Program-made: the position numbers and the translations under genes
Part shown: piece after piece, positions 16,132-23,630 of the stretch
How positions within the stretch are numbered: the stretch's first letter is position 1
Layout: every line of letters starts with the position of its first letter
The notes under the pieces: generated by a model
What the model saw: the letters and a program-made list of their open reading frames with translations, nothing else
What the model was told of the DNA's origin: nothing
The model's database searches: none
Assembly (NCBI GenBank): GCA_012523605.1
Contig: JAAYTY010000021.1
Span: 1 to 23,630 of the forward strand
DNA: 23,630 nucleotides
Origin: Candidatus Fermentibacterota bacterium
GTDB taxonomy: Bacteria > Fermentibacterota > Fermentibacteria > Fermentibacterales > Fermentibacteraceae
Direction of reading: 5' to 3'

Positions 16132-17805
16132 TCACCTGACCAGCAGCACCCTCCCGCATGCCGACGACGAGCCGTTCCGGACGATCGCCATGTAGCACCC
16201 CGAAGGAAACCCGGCTTCCGGAGCCCACTGGAACACCGACTCGCCGGGTTCCGCCACGGGAAGTCCCTGGTGATGCACGAGTCTGCCCGCCATGTCGAAT
16301 ACTGACAGATCCAGTCCTCCGGAGGTGCATGAGGTCACTGCGAACTCGACCAGCGTTGACGATGGACATGGCGCGATGCGGATGGACAGCGGCGAGTCGT
16401 CATGGCTCCGCCCCGTGCCCGTTGCGGCTACCTGGAAGCTGTGGAATCCTCCCGGTGCGCTCCGGGGGCTGGTCTCCCTCCTGCCGGAGTAGTCTGCGGC
16501 TACGATGTAGTAGTCGATCACCGTGCCCGGCGGCTGTCCGGGAATCGCGCCCGATATCGAGTCTGGCCCCGACTGGACCATTGGCGATTCCTGCCACTCC
16601 CCCGCGCCGGTACGCCATACCACCTTCAGCGAATCGGGTGCCAGAGCCTCTCCGCTGTATGCGATCACCTCGGCATCGATTCCGTACTCCGGCAGACATG
16701 GCATCTCGTCGTCGAGGGGGCGGTGCCACAGCAGCAGCATGAACCGGTCCATGATCTCTCTGGTGCGGCAGTGCAGTGCGTCGTAGTAGTACCAGGATCC
16801 CGACTGGAAGCCGATCACCTCGTACCCGGGCATGGCTTCCGTATAAGTCTCCAGAGCGGCCGCATCGGAGGGGATTCCGAAGAGTGGTACGAGAACCTTG
16901 TCGTTGAGGATGTACGAGTTCGTGTAGGCGGCGACGTCGCTTCCGGAATAGGGGTCGCACTGGATCCTGACGATCTCGTAAGGCCGTCCGTAGCAAGAGA
17001 TCGCCGTGGTGAGCTGGTCTTCGATCGTTTCCAGCCTGGCATAGTCGGGGTGCCACGAAGGCACCTGCTTGAGAAGGATCGTCTCCTCGACGAGGAGCTT
17101 CGCACAGCAGTCGATGTGCTGGATACCGAACTCCTCGGGATTCACCGTGATGAAATAGCTGGAAAGCCCCAGTTCCTCTCCGGCCAGGGCGAGAAACTGC
17201 CCGTGGCTCCAGAAAGCCTCGTTCTCCGAGAGCATCGCGAGAGTGGAGAAGGCGTATCCATGGCCGTCGCACATGAAGTTCCCACCGGTGAGATACGCGG
17301 GGAAGGGGTGGAGCGGGCAGGCGAATTCCTCCGCGAGAACCGCATTCACCTGGTCGTCCTCCTCGTATCCCCTCGACTCGCCGTACTCCCTGTACGGCCC
17401 GCCGGGGATCCACGGATACCCGTCGAAGACCGGATCGGTGATCCCCCAGACTCCGTTCCCGTCGAACATCGAATACGGGCCCCAGTCCCGGGTCCAGTGC
17501 GACCAGGTCTGAGCCGTGACGAATCTGCAGTGCCCGAGGTTCACGCCCCACGACTGGAAGGCGTCCTCCGCCTGCGACTGCTGGGCGGGCGTCTCGACCA
17601 GTACATAGAGGCTGTCGTCCTCGGCGAGTTCGACCACGAGCGCCGGAGGGATGCCCAGGGGCCAGCGAATAAGCGTGCCGTACGACGGCTCCCATTCCGC
17701 GCAAAGCCGAGGTCCTTCGAAAAGGGCTCTTCCAGAGGCGGCCGGCGAGGCGGAATGCGTAGAAGGCACGAATACGGCGAAGGCTAGAATGAAAGCCCGT
17801 TGCAT
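16132..17805 (-). CDS. Secreted peptidylarginine deiminase (Porphyromonas type) with FlgD-like sorting domain
   Basis: The protein has 557 residues. A signal peptide (about 1-20) precedes a PAD_porph/agmatine deiminase-fold catalytic domain (about 30-370). Key residues are TRDWGP (Asp107), GGN (174-176), HID (His230, Asp232), YTNSY (Asn296) and LHCRT (Cys346, the presumed nucleophile). They are ordered and spaced as in P. gingivalis PPAD, where Cys351 is catalytic. About 375-462 look like an Ig/Fn3 module, and about 473-557 are the FlgD-like domain (APCPSS, VFDMAGRLV, PSGCYM). This architecture matches PPAD more than cytosolic agmatine deiminase (AguA). The expected reaction is deimination of arginine, in peptides or free, to citrulline plus ammonia outside the cell. 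ATG at 17805 has AAGGGAG upstream. It lies 19 bp after an ASPIC/UnbV gene and is probably cotranscribed with it. Confidence 0.88.
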   Translation of the reverse strand: MQRAFILAFAVFVPSTHSASPAASGRALFEGPRLCAEWEPSYGTLIRWPLGIPPALVVELAEDDSLYVLVETPAQQSQAEDAFQSWGVNLGHCRFVTAQTWSHWTRDWGPYSMFDGNGVWGITDPVFDGYPWIPGGPYREYGESRGYEEDDQVNAVLAEEFACPLHPFPAYLTGGNFMCDGHGYAFSTLAMLSENEAFWSHGQFLALAGEELGLSSYFITVNPEEFGIQHIDCCAKLLVEETILLKQVPSWHPDYARLETIEDQLTTAISCYGRPYEIVRIQCDPYSGSDVAAYTNSYILNDKVLVPLFGIPSDAAALETYTEAMPGYEVIGFQSGSWYYYDALHCRTREIMDRFMLLLWHRPLDDEMPCLPEYGIDAEVIAYSGEALAPDSLKVVWRTGAGEWQESPMVQSGPDSISGAIPGQPPGTVIDYYIVAADYSGRRETSPRSAPGGFHSFQVAATGTGRSHDDSPLSIRIAPCPSSTLVEFAVTSCTSGGLDLSVFDMAGRLVHHQGLPVAEPGESVFQWAPEAGFPSGCYMAIVRNGSSSACGRVLLVR

Positions 17806-17824
17806 CCGTTCTCCCTTGCGAGGC

Positions 17825-19579
17825 CTACCTTTCGATCGTGACCAGCCTGGCGTAGCTCCGGCCCTCCGATTCCAGCGCGATGACATAGATTCCTGCAGGA
17901 ACCGGATCCCCATCCTCATCGACCGCATTCCACGTCAGGCTCAGCGATTGGCTCGGCATGGCGCCCTCGAAAAGCGTCATTACGCGTCGGCCAGCAATGT
18001 CGAATACGGCGACTTCGGCAGTTTCCCCGGCCGGAACGGTCACTGAAACTGCTACGAGCGAAGCCGCCGGGTTGGGCGAGCACGTAAGCGACCAAGCCTG
18101 CTGTATCGCTCCCGATGGGTCGTCCGCCAGCCCCGTGTATAGGCCGTCGCCCTCGATTGCGTATAGGCGCTGGTTGGCGGGGATGCCGTAGTAGCTCTCC
18201 ACCAGCCCGCTGGGCCAGACGATCTCGATGGATCCTGCCGTGGTCGCGCTTCCCAGACCGAGCTCCAGGGGCATGCTGTGAAAGTCGTGATAGCCCTCGC
18301 CCGCTCGAACGCATCTCGTCAGCACGGCCGATCCGGCCTGCAGAGCCACCCTGGCCCCTATGGCATCGCGGTTCGAAACCGTCCCCTCCAGCTCCAGCGT
18401 GACGTAGTTCGCCGGGGCGGTGGAGTACTGGTCGTTCCTGAAGAGGACATACTTGTCTATGTGGCCCACGGCGAACAGGTCGATGTCCCCGTCGTTGTTG
18501 AAGTCGCCCCACGCCGTGCCGAAGTAGTCGCCCATCATCTCGCCGGAAAGGCCCAGTGCGGCGCCTACGTTCGCGAACGTCCCGTTGCCGTTGTTTCGCA
18601 ACATGATGTTGCTGTACGAGTAGAAATCATGATGAGACACGAAGATATCCAGCCATCCATCGTTGTTGTAGTCGGTGAAGGCGACTGTTCGGGTGTCGCT
18701 GTGGCCCTGCACCCCGGCGGAAACCGTAACGTCGGTGAACGTGCCGTCCCCGTCGTTCCTGAACAGCTTGCACCCCGGCTCGGAGTAGTTGCCGAGATAG
18801 AGATCGTCCCATCCGTCGTTGTTGTAGTCTCCGGCGGTGATGCCCATCGTGCTGCCGTTCCAGGTCGCCCCCGCCGCGGCGGTGACGTCGGTGAACGAGG
18901 CTCCGTCGTTCCTGAGGAGAGCATTGGCGGTCTCGCTGTAGGTTCCGAGATAGACATCCTGATCGCCGTCACGATCGTAGTCCAGACACACGCCGCAGAT
19001 CCAGCTCCCCGAGGCGATCGCCTGCTGGGAGAAGGTTCCGGAGCCCGAGTTGTGCTGAACGATGCAGTTCGATGAGGTTAGTGTGAGGATGTCGGCGTCA
19101 CCGTCGTTGTCGAAGTCGGCGAGGCATACCGGCGAGCCCGTGAGGCCGCTGCCCCCGGTTATGTTCGTGAAGGTTCCGTCCCCGTCGTTCCTGTAGAGCG
19201 CCTGGGAGGAGCCGGTGTCCAGCAGGAGATCCGTGAAGTCATCGCCCGTGACCTCACCCCATAGTATCCTGTAGGCGCCTATGCCCCCCAGCCCCGCGGA
19301 AGAGGTGATGTTCGTGAAAGTCGCCCCGTCGTTCCTGTATAGCCAGAATCCGCTGCCGTCCTGATTCGAGAAGGCCGTGTCCAGGTCTCCGTCCCTGTCG
19401 ATGTCGCACCAGCTCACGGAGTGTCCCAGCCCGGTCTGGCCGGAGATGCCCATTGCCGAGGTGACGTCGGTGAACACCTGCTGGGCTCCGGCTGCGCAAG
19501 GGAACAGCGCCATGACTGGGAGTACGGATGCGAATGCCCTCTTGCGAGCCTTCGAAGGCCGTCCGCCTTTCATGACCAT
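17825..19579 (-). CDS. Secreted FG-GAP/VCBS repeat protein with ASPIC/UnbV domain and FlgD-like sorting domain
   Basis: 584 residues from ATG at 19579; an alternative ATG at 19573 is also possible, and AGGAGG lies before both. A basic start and hydrophobic run form a signal peptide ending near AGAQQ. The body is FG-GAP/VCBS repeats of the form DYNNDGWDDLYLG with LFRNDGDGTFTDVT, likely a Ca2+-binding beta-propeller. About 393-480 is an ASPIC/UnbV domain (SNRDAIGARV, then WPSGLVESYYG). About 497-584 is the sorting-like domain (SPNPAAS, VFDIAGRRV, PAGIYVIAL). It is the first gene of a two-gene operon with the secreted deiminase and a clear paralog of the gene at 20812-22509. It is probably a surface adhesin or binding protein; the ligand is unknown. 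Confidence 0.88.
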   Translation of the reverse strand: MVMKGGRPSKARKRAFASVLPVMALFPCAAGAQQVFTDVTSAMGISGQTGLGHSVSWCDIDRDGDLDTAFSNQDGSGFWLYRNDGATFTNITSSAGLGGIGAYRILWGEVTGDDFTDLLLDTGSSQALYRNDGDGTFTNITGGSGLTGSPVCLADFDNDGDADILTLTSSNCIVQHNSGSGTFSQQAIASGSWICGVCLDYDRDGDQDVYLGTYSETANALLRNDGASFTDVTAAAGATWNGSTMGITAGDYNNDGWDDLYLGNYSEPGCKLFRNDGDGTFTDVTVSAGVQGHSDTRTVAFTDYNNDGWLDIFVSHHDFYSYSNIMLRNNGNGTFANVGAALGLSGEMMGDYFGTAWGDFNNDGDIDLFAVGHIDKYVLFRNDQYSTAPANYVTLELEGTVSNRDAIGARVALQAGSAVLTRCVRAGEGYHDFHSMPLELGLGSATTAGSIEIVWPSGLVESYYGIPANQRLYAIEGDGLYTGLADDPSGAIQQAWSLTCSPNPAASLVAVSVTVPAGETAEVAVFDIAGRRVMTLFEGAMPSQSLSLTWNAVDEDGDPVPAGIYVIALESEGRSYARLVTIER

Positions 19580-19769
19580 CCCCCCTCCTGATGCTGCATG
19601 CAGTGCCGTTATGACTGTTAAAACCATCGAACCGCAACTGTGTCATGAACCAGGATGAGACACAGGTTCCACTTCAGCCCGATCGACCACCGATCACAGC
19701 GGTTTCGTTCTGCTGTACCGGGTATCCCTGGAATAGGATGCAGGAGAACGCGGATTGGGTCAAGAAAGG

Positions 19770-19800
19770 GCCCGGGCCGGGTTTGAAACCCGGCCCGGGC
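19770..19800 (-). terminator. Strong rho-independent terminator
   Basis: A perfect 15-bp inverted repeat around a single central base (19770-19784 with 19786-19800, GCCCGGGCCGGGTTT and its complement). Read on the minus strand it is followed by CCTTTCTTGA, a short pyrimidine/T tail. It ends the transcript of the small exported protein whose stop is at 19821. Confidence 0.75.
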
Positions 19801-19820
19801 AGAGCACCAGAGGGGAAAAG

Positions 19821-20462
19821 CTACTCGAACAGCGTCTTCACATTGGCCCAGGTACTGCGCTCGATGGCCACGTCGGTCTCGTAGTATGTGCGGAACGCGT
19901 AGTCGTAGCTGGGGAACTGCATGTACCCGGAGTTGGCGTAAACGCAGCCGTAGGGATAGGGGTTGCTGAGGCTGCCGCTGATCCCGAGAGTGGTATTGCC
20001 GGTGAACACCAGGAAGTAGGTCGTTCCGGGGGTTACCGTCACAGGCGTCCAGTACACATCCACCCACTGGCCCTGTGTTCCCGTGGCGCTTGCAGAAGTA
20101 AGCATCGTGCCGCCGGCGTTGGGAAGGCCGGTCCAGAGCTGGATGGTAACGTTGTCGGAGGAGCCGATGCCTGACTGCAGCTTGATGCCTGCTCCAGCGA
20201 TGTTGTCGTGGGTCTGCTGGAAGGACTGTGCCAGACAAGTCTGGGAGAACGCAGCCATGTACACCGAGCCGTCTGGCTGGTTCTGGTCGATCTCCACGGT
20301 GAACGGATAGTACTGGGGAACTTCGATCCAGGGTTCATAAGACACCTGCACTGCACCGGCAGGGACTGCAGGGCCTCCATAGGTCGCCGGCATATCCAGC
20401 GCGAATGCGCACGTTGCCAGAGCGAGCAGGGCGGCGATCACTGTCAAACCGTGAATTCTCAC
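19821..20462 (-). CDS. Small exported beta-sandwich protein of unknown function
   Basis: 213 residues from GTG at 20462, chosen because GGAGG lies 6 nt upstream and a good signal peptide follows (RIHGLTVIAALLALATCAFA). The mature part is rich in Thr, Gly, Tyr and Trp. It shows the pattern LAQSFQQ, IQLWTGLPNAGGT, then QWVDVYWTPVTVTPGTTYF and DYAFRTYY, which I associate with jelly-roll/lectin-like modules in exported bacterial proteins. There is no catalytic motif and, unlike its neighbours, no FlgD-like sorting domain, so it is probably periplasmic or released by another route. It is monocistronic: it has its own extended -10 promoter (20511-20519) and a strong terminator (19770-19800). Confidence 0.8.
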   Translation of the reverse strand: MRIHGLTVIAALLALATCAFALDMPATYGGPAVPAGAVQVSYEPWIEVPQYYPFTVEIDQNQPDGSVYMAAFSQTCLAQSFQQTHDNIAGAGIKLQSGIGSSDNVTIQLWTGLPNAGGTMLTSASATGTQGQWVDVYWTPVTVTPGTTYFLVFTGNTTLGISGSLSNPYPYGCVYANSGYMQFPSYDYAFRTYYETDVAIERSTWANVKTLFE

Positions 20463-20811
20463 TCGACACCTCCGCTGTGTGCGACTATGACTCATGCCAT
20501 CCTATCGGGTAGTATAACACAATCCGGTCTTTCGCGCACACCGCTCCTATCCGCCGTTGCGCAGATATCCGATCGGGCCAGGTGCCAAGGCTTTCCCCTT
20601 CCGGAGCGGGCTGACTCCTCATCCCCCCATGAGGCGCCTCGATACCGAATACGCTCCCTGCCCGCCTCAGTGCTCGAGAACCCTCTTCCGTCTCCAGAAG
20701 CCGCTGTTCGTGAGAATGCCGGGAGCGCTGGAATGCCCTCCGGTAACTCTACCCCTTCGTTTCACCTAATGAATATGTAGTGCTGATGGGATCTATCCGG
20801 GAGGTCATGGT
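20463..20811. other. Intergenic region between divergent exported-protein genes
   Basis: About 350 bases with no convincing gene. It contains the extended -10 promoter for the minus-strand gene (20511-20519), a short palindrome GAGGCGCCTC (20631-20640), and the ribosome site GGGAGG for the plus-strand gene. I could not identify a convincing plus-strand promoter. Confidence 0.45.
20511..20519 (-). promoter_or_regulatory. Extended -10 promoter of the small exported protein gene
   Basis: On the minus strand TGTTATACT matches the extended -10 form TGnTATAAT with one mismatch. It lies about 49 bp before the GTG start, giving a leader of roughly 40 nt. No good -35 is seen, which is usual for extended -10 promoters. 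Confidence 0.5.
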
Positions 20812-22509
20812 ATGAAGTGCGTTCCGGCATTCATAAAGTTGTCGGTTGCCATAATACTCTCCGCCGTCGCCCACTCCGCCCAGCTCTACACCGATGTCAC
20901 ATCCTCGATGGGTATCAGTGTGCCCGGGCTGGGCAGCTCCGCGGCCTGGAGCGACCTCGACGGAGACGGCGACCTGGATCTGCTGGTCTCCACCTCGAGC
21001 GGGATGAACGTATTCCTGTACCGCAACGACGGAAACGCCTTCACAAACGTTCTCGCAGGCTCGGGGCTTCCCACCGAGGCACGCAACTTCGCGGTGGGCG
21101 GCTACGACAACGACGGCCTTGACGACATTGCGATCATCTCCTTCGGCTACGTGGATGCGAAGCTATTCCACAACATCGGCGGAATGCTGTTCGACGACGT
21201 CAGCGACACGGCACCGGTGTACGGCACCTACTCGTGGCGCTGTTCGTGGGTGGACTACAATGACGACGGCTGGCTGGACCTCCACCTGTGCGGAAACACG
21301 AACTATCTGTTCCGGAACGACGGCGACTTCACCTTCACGGAGTGCGCCGCTTCGGCGGGCATCCAGACCGGCGGCAGGAGCTGCGCCTGGCTCGACTATG
21401 ACAACGACGGTCTGGAGGACTGCTACGTCGGGCGGAACGGAAGCCCCAATCTGCTCTATCACAACAAGGGCGACGGCACATTCGAGGAGGTAGGAACCTC
21501 CGCTGGCGTAGCCGATCCGAACGGAACCTCCGGGGTCTGCGCCGGGGACTATGACGGCGACGGATGGTTCGACCTCTACTCCGTCAATATCAACAGCCCC
21601 CGGAACTATCTCTACCGCAACATGGGCAACGGCACATTCCAGGACGTGACGCTGGCCATGGGAGTATCCGATGTCGGCGACGGGCGAACGGCCACATTCC
21701 TCGACATAGACTACGACGGCCTGATCGACCTCTTCACATCGAACCATGTGAATCCGAACAGGCTTTACCGCAACAACGGCATAGGCCCCTTCACCGACAT
21801 CGCCTCCGCACTGGGAATCGACCAGCCTGCCGACCCGTTCGGCACGGCGTTCGGAGACTACGATGGTGACGGCGACATCGACTTGTTCCTCGCCACCCAT
21901 TTCGGCAACAGCCTCCTGAGGTGCGACGGGGTGACGAATCACTGGATCGTACTCAGGCTGATCGGCATCGTGTCGAACCGGAGCGCCATCGGCGCCGTGG
22001 TGCGCTGCACCGCCGGAGGCGTCACGAGCTATCAGCGCGTGGACGGCGGCCACGGGATGGGTGACTCCGACAGCCAGGCGCTGGAGTTCGGGCTGGGTCA
22101 GTCCACGGGCCCGATCGAAGTCGAGGTGCACTGGCCTTCCGGCCTCGTCGAGTCCTACTCCGACCTGGCCGCCGACACGCACGTCGACATCACCGAGGGC
22201 TCCGGCACTGGGCTCGAAGGGCAGGCAGAGGCTTCGCCGGGCTGCCTTGCGGTTCTCGATGCATGGCCCAACCCTGCATCGGATCTGCTGTTCTTCTCCT
22301 GCTGGATTCCCTCCGCCGGCAACCCTGACCGGATGATATCCGTTGCGGTCTTCGACATCGCCGGGCATTCAGTCCTGTCGTTCGACATCGGTGCACCCGA
22401 TGGTGCCTCGACGCTGTCCCTGCCGTTGGGCGGCATGTCACCTGGCATCTACATCCTGCGCGTCTCGAGCGGGGCGGAATCGGCCGCAAGAAGCTTCGCC
22501 GTCATCTGA
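20812..22509 (+). CDS. Secreted FG-GAP/VCBS repeat protein with ASPIC/UnbV domain and FlgD-like sorting domain (second copy)
   Basis: The protein has 565 residues. A signal peptide covers about 1-23 and is followed directly by LYTDVTSSMGI, nearly the same start as the mature form of its paralog at 17825-19579. Six to seven FG-GAP/VCBS units follow (WSDLDGDGDLDLLVS, WLDYDNDGLEDCYVG, AGDYDGDGWFDLYS, FGDYDGDGDIDLFLA) with LYRNxGNGTF strands. An ASPIC/UnbV domain is at about 378-465 (SNRSAIGAVV, WPSGLVESYSD). About 481-565 is the FlgD-like sorting domain (WPNPASD, VFDIAGHSV, SPGIYILRV). ATG at 20812 has GGGAGG upstream. It is a single gene without cotranscribed partners. It is probably a surface-exposed Ca2+-binding protein with unknown ligand. 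Confidence 0.88.
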   Translation: MKCVPAFIKLSVAIILSAVAHSAQLYTDVTSSMGISVPGLGSSAAWSDLDGDGDLDLLVSTSSGMNVFLYRNDGNAFTNVLAGSGLPTEARNFAVGGYDNDGLDDIAIISFGYVDAKLFHNIGGMLFDDVSDTAPVYGTYSWRCSWVDYNDDGWLDLHLCGNTNYLFRNDGDFTFTECAASAGIQTGGRSCAWLDYDNDGLEDCYVGRNGSPNLLYHNKGDGTFEEVGTSAGVADPNGTSGVCAGDYDGDGWFDLYSVNINSPRNYLYRNMGNGTFQDVTLAMGVSDVGDGRTATFLDIDYDGLIDLFTSNHVNPNRLYRNNGIGPFTDIASALGIDQPADPFGTAFGDYDGDGDIDLFLATHFGNSLLRCDGVTNHWIVLRLIGIVSNRSAIGAVVRCTAGGVTSYQRVDGGHGMGDSDSQALEFGLGQSTGPIEVEVHWPSGLVESYSDLAADTHVDITEGSGTGLEGQAEASPGCLAVLDAWPNPASDLLFFSCWIPSAGNPDRMISVAVFDIAGHSVLSFDIGAPDGASTLSLPLGGMSPGIYILRVSSGAESAARSFAVI

Positions 22510-22731
22510 TCGCTTCGACGGGCGTTGAGCGGGGCGAAGCAGCTCCATGACAGGAGGCCAGGCGCGGAACTATTTACGGGCTATATTAGGAGTAATATTT
22601 GTATAATCAATCCTGATGCTGGTTGACTTTTCATTCAAGCGGTATATTGGGAATAAAGCGGGGAATCAGGGCTCAAGTGAATAGGCCGGTTGATATTGCA
22701 AGCACTCTTCAGAAGCTTTTGGGGCTGACCC
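22510..22731. other. AT-rich intergenic island between convergent genes
   Basis: No gene seen in 222 bases. Positions about 22570-22670 are strikingly AT-rich for this genome. They contain the inverted repeat ATATTA-GGAG-TAATAT (22583-22598), a perfect TATAAT (22602-22607), TTGACT (22623-22628), and two similar words, TATATTAGGAGTAA and TATATTGGGAATAA, starting at 22582 and 22643. Promoter-like words have no annotated gene to serve on the plus strand. Confidence 0.5.
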
Positions 22732-22968
22732 TCATTGCTCCACTACTGCGAAACGCCCTGACGCAACAGAGTCGCCTGCGGTCACCCGGATGAAGTAGAT
22801 GCCTGGATGAATATCGCCGAGCACTACCTCGTGCGTGCCGGGTTCCAGCTCTATAGGGCCTGTCCGTCGGACTGCCCGGCCCGAGATGTCGAAGATCACC
22901 ATTCGGACACATTCCTCTCGAGGCAGGTTCAGACTCACGACGACGGGCCCTGAGACCGGGTTGTCCTT
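22732..22968 (-). pseudogene. Frameshifted C-terminal sorting domain of the right-end surface protein
   Basis: This segment encodes the FlgD-like domain (DNPVSGPVV, IFDISGRAV, HPGIYFIRV, then FAVVEQ) in the -1 frame relative to the preceding coding sequence at 22935-23630. One base missing in the AAA run at 22967-22969 (minus strand) explains it: with AAAA the protein reads GMVEKDNPVSG continuously. No start codon with a ribosome site precedes it. It is closely similar to the end of the gene at 8070-9905 (both finish FAVVE). Confidence 0.75.
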
Positions 22969-23630
22969 TCGACCATTCCGAAGTCCCGCGGAGGATCGCC
23001 GCCCTCCCCTGTTCCGAGAACGTCGAATGCGAAGGAAATGCCATGAAGCGCCGGAAGCAGGCCCGAGGGACCGGCTGTCATCACCAGCCGGTACTGAAGA
23101 TAGCTGTACCCGTCTCCGAGCAGTCCGACGAGGGATCCGGGCTCGGTGAGCATCGAAGACCACTCCCCCATGTCTCCCGGGTTGTCGGAAGCCCGCACCT
23201 GTATGCCCAGGCTCGCGTCGAACGGCACCGATGCGGTCCAGGAGATGCAGTCCCATGAAGGATCGCATCCGAGGGAAAGGATGGAAGAGTCCATCCAGCC
23301 GTTCGTAGATGGGCCCACGGCGGAGTAGATCCTGATGCTGTGCTCCAGCCCCAGCGGAAACTCGTGGTTCCCGTCACCATCGAGGTCAGCCGAGATCACC
23401 TCCCAGGGAGTGTAGATATCGGCACCCGTGAAGTGCTCTATCCATCGCACGCCCCTGCCGTCCGCATTCTGCCACCAGCACAGCATTCGGGCAGAGGTCG
23501 AGGCGGCTACGATGTCGATGTCGAGATCAGCATCCATGTCGGCCGCCCATTCGGAGCAGGGCTGGTACATGTCCGTGGCGATGGTGTGCCTTGTCCAGGT
23601 CCCTCCCTGGCCGTCGGCATTCTCCCACCA
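22935..23630 (-). CDS. 51-residue-repeat surface protein, 5'-partial at the window edge, frameshifted before its sorting domain
   Basis: The gene enters from beyond 23630 and its start is not in the window. The visible 232 residues begin WWENADGQGGTW. They include two calcium-loop-like segments (ADMDADLDID and ADLDGDGNHE) exactly 51 residues apart, the same period as the protein at 8070-9905. Next comes the same beta-rich module (SSILSLGCDPSW, VRASDNPGDMG, YLQYR). After FDVLGTGEGGDPP the frame runs out into a short tail and stops at 22935, while the expected sorting domain lies in the -1 frame (22732-22968). It is thus a paralog of the earlier gene and appears truncated by a one-base deletion, real or from sequencing. 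Confidence 0.75.
   Translation of the reverse strand, partial: WWENADGQGGTWTRHTIATDMYQPCSEWAADMDADLDIDIVAASTSARMLCWWQNADGRGVRWIEHFTGADIYTPWEVISADLDGDGNHEFPLGLEHSIRIYSAVGPSTNGWMDSSILSLGCDPSWDCISWTASVPFDASLGIQVRASDNPGDMGEWSSMLTEPGSLVGLLGDGYSYLQYRLVMTAGPSGLLPALHGISFAFDVLGTGEGGDPPRDFGMVERTTRSQGPSS

Noticed and set aside
22960..22975. Programmed -1 ribosomal frameshifting to reach the sorting domain.
   Set aside because: The minus-strand sequence TCGAAAGGA is not a canonical slippery heptamer and no clear downstream structure was seen; a one-base deletion in AAA is simpler.

Overview
The window is GC-rich and densely coding, with ATG, GTG and some TTG starts behind AGGAGG-type ribosome sites and a standard code in which TGA is a frequent stop. 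It holds several large secreted proteins built from FG-GAP/VCBS, ASPIC/UnbV or BNR (Asp-box) repeats. Most of these end in the roughly 80-residue FlgD-like 'PNP ... FD.xGR ... PxGxY' domain that resembles type IX secretion (T9SS type A) sorting signals. That combination suggests a free-living bacterium of the FCB group, perhaps a candidate phylum such as Fermentibacterota or Eisenbacteria. This is inference: there is no rRNA, marker gene or T9SS machinery gene here.

Left part (8-3099, minus strand): a compact operon encodes three tandem paralogous small membrane-anchored proteins followed by a radical SAM/SPASM enzyme. The last paralog and the enzyme overlap by 4 bp. The paralogs share five cysteines with exactly the same spacing and match no family I recognise. 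This is the best candidate for an undescribed system: a dedicated radical SAM maturase with three paralogous partners or substrates. A divergent aldo/keto reductase with a C-terminal two-[4Fe-4S] domain (3218-4375) follows, then a convergent Fn3-type lipoprotein gene (4432-5232).

Middle (5395-13583): two translationally coupled paralogous SGNH/GDSL-like membrane proteins, both apparently lacking the catalytic His; a surface protein with seven repeats at an exact 51-residue period; a lone AIPR-family (abortive infection) protein; and a GT-C-like polytopic membrane protein.

Right part (13831-23630): a large BNR-repeat surface protein is broken by one in-frame TGA. A minus-strand operon encodes an ASPIC/UnbV FG-GAP protein and a secreted Porphyromonas-type peptidylarginine deiminase with its own sorting domain. 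Next come a small exported beta-sandwich protein and a second ASPIC/UnbV FG-GAP protein. The window ends in the 3' part of another 51-residue-repeat protein, whose sorting domain is separated from the rest by a one-base frameshift.

Six proteins or fragments in about 15.5 kb carry the same C-terminal sorting-like domain, so the right two thirds read as a surface-protein locus. No tRNA, rRNA, CRISPR array, insertion sequence or integrase was seen.
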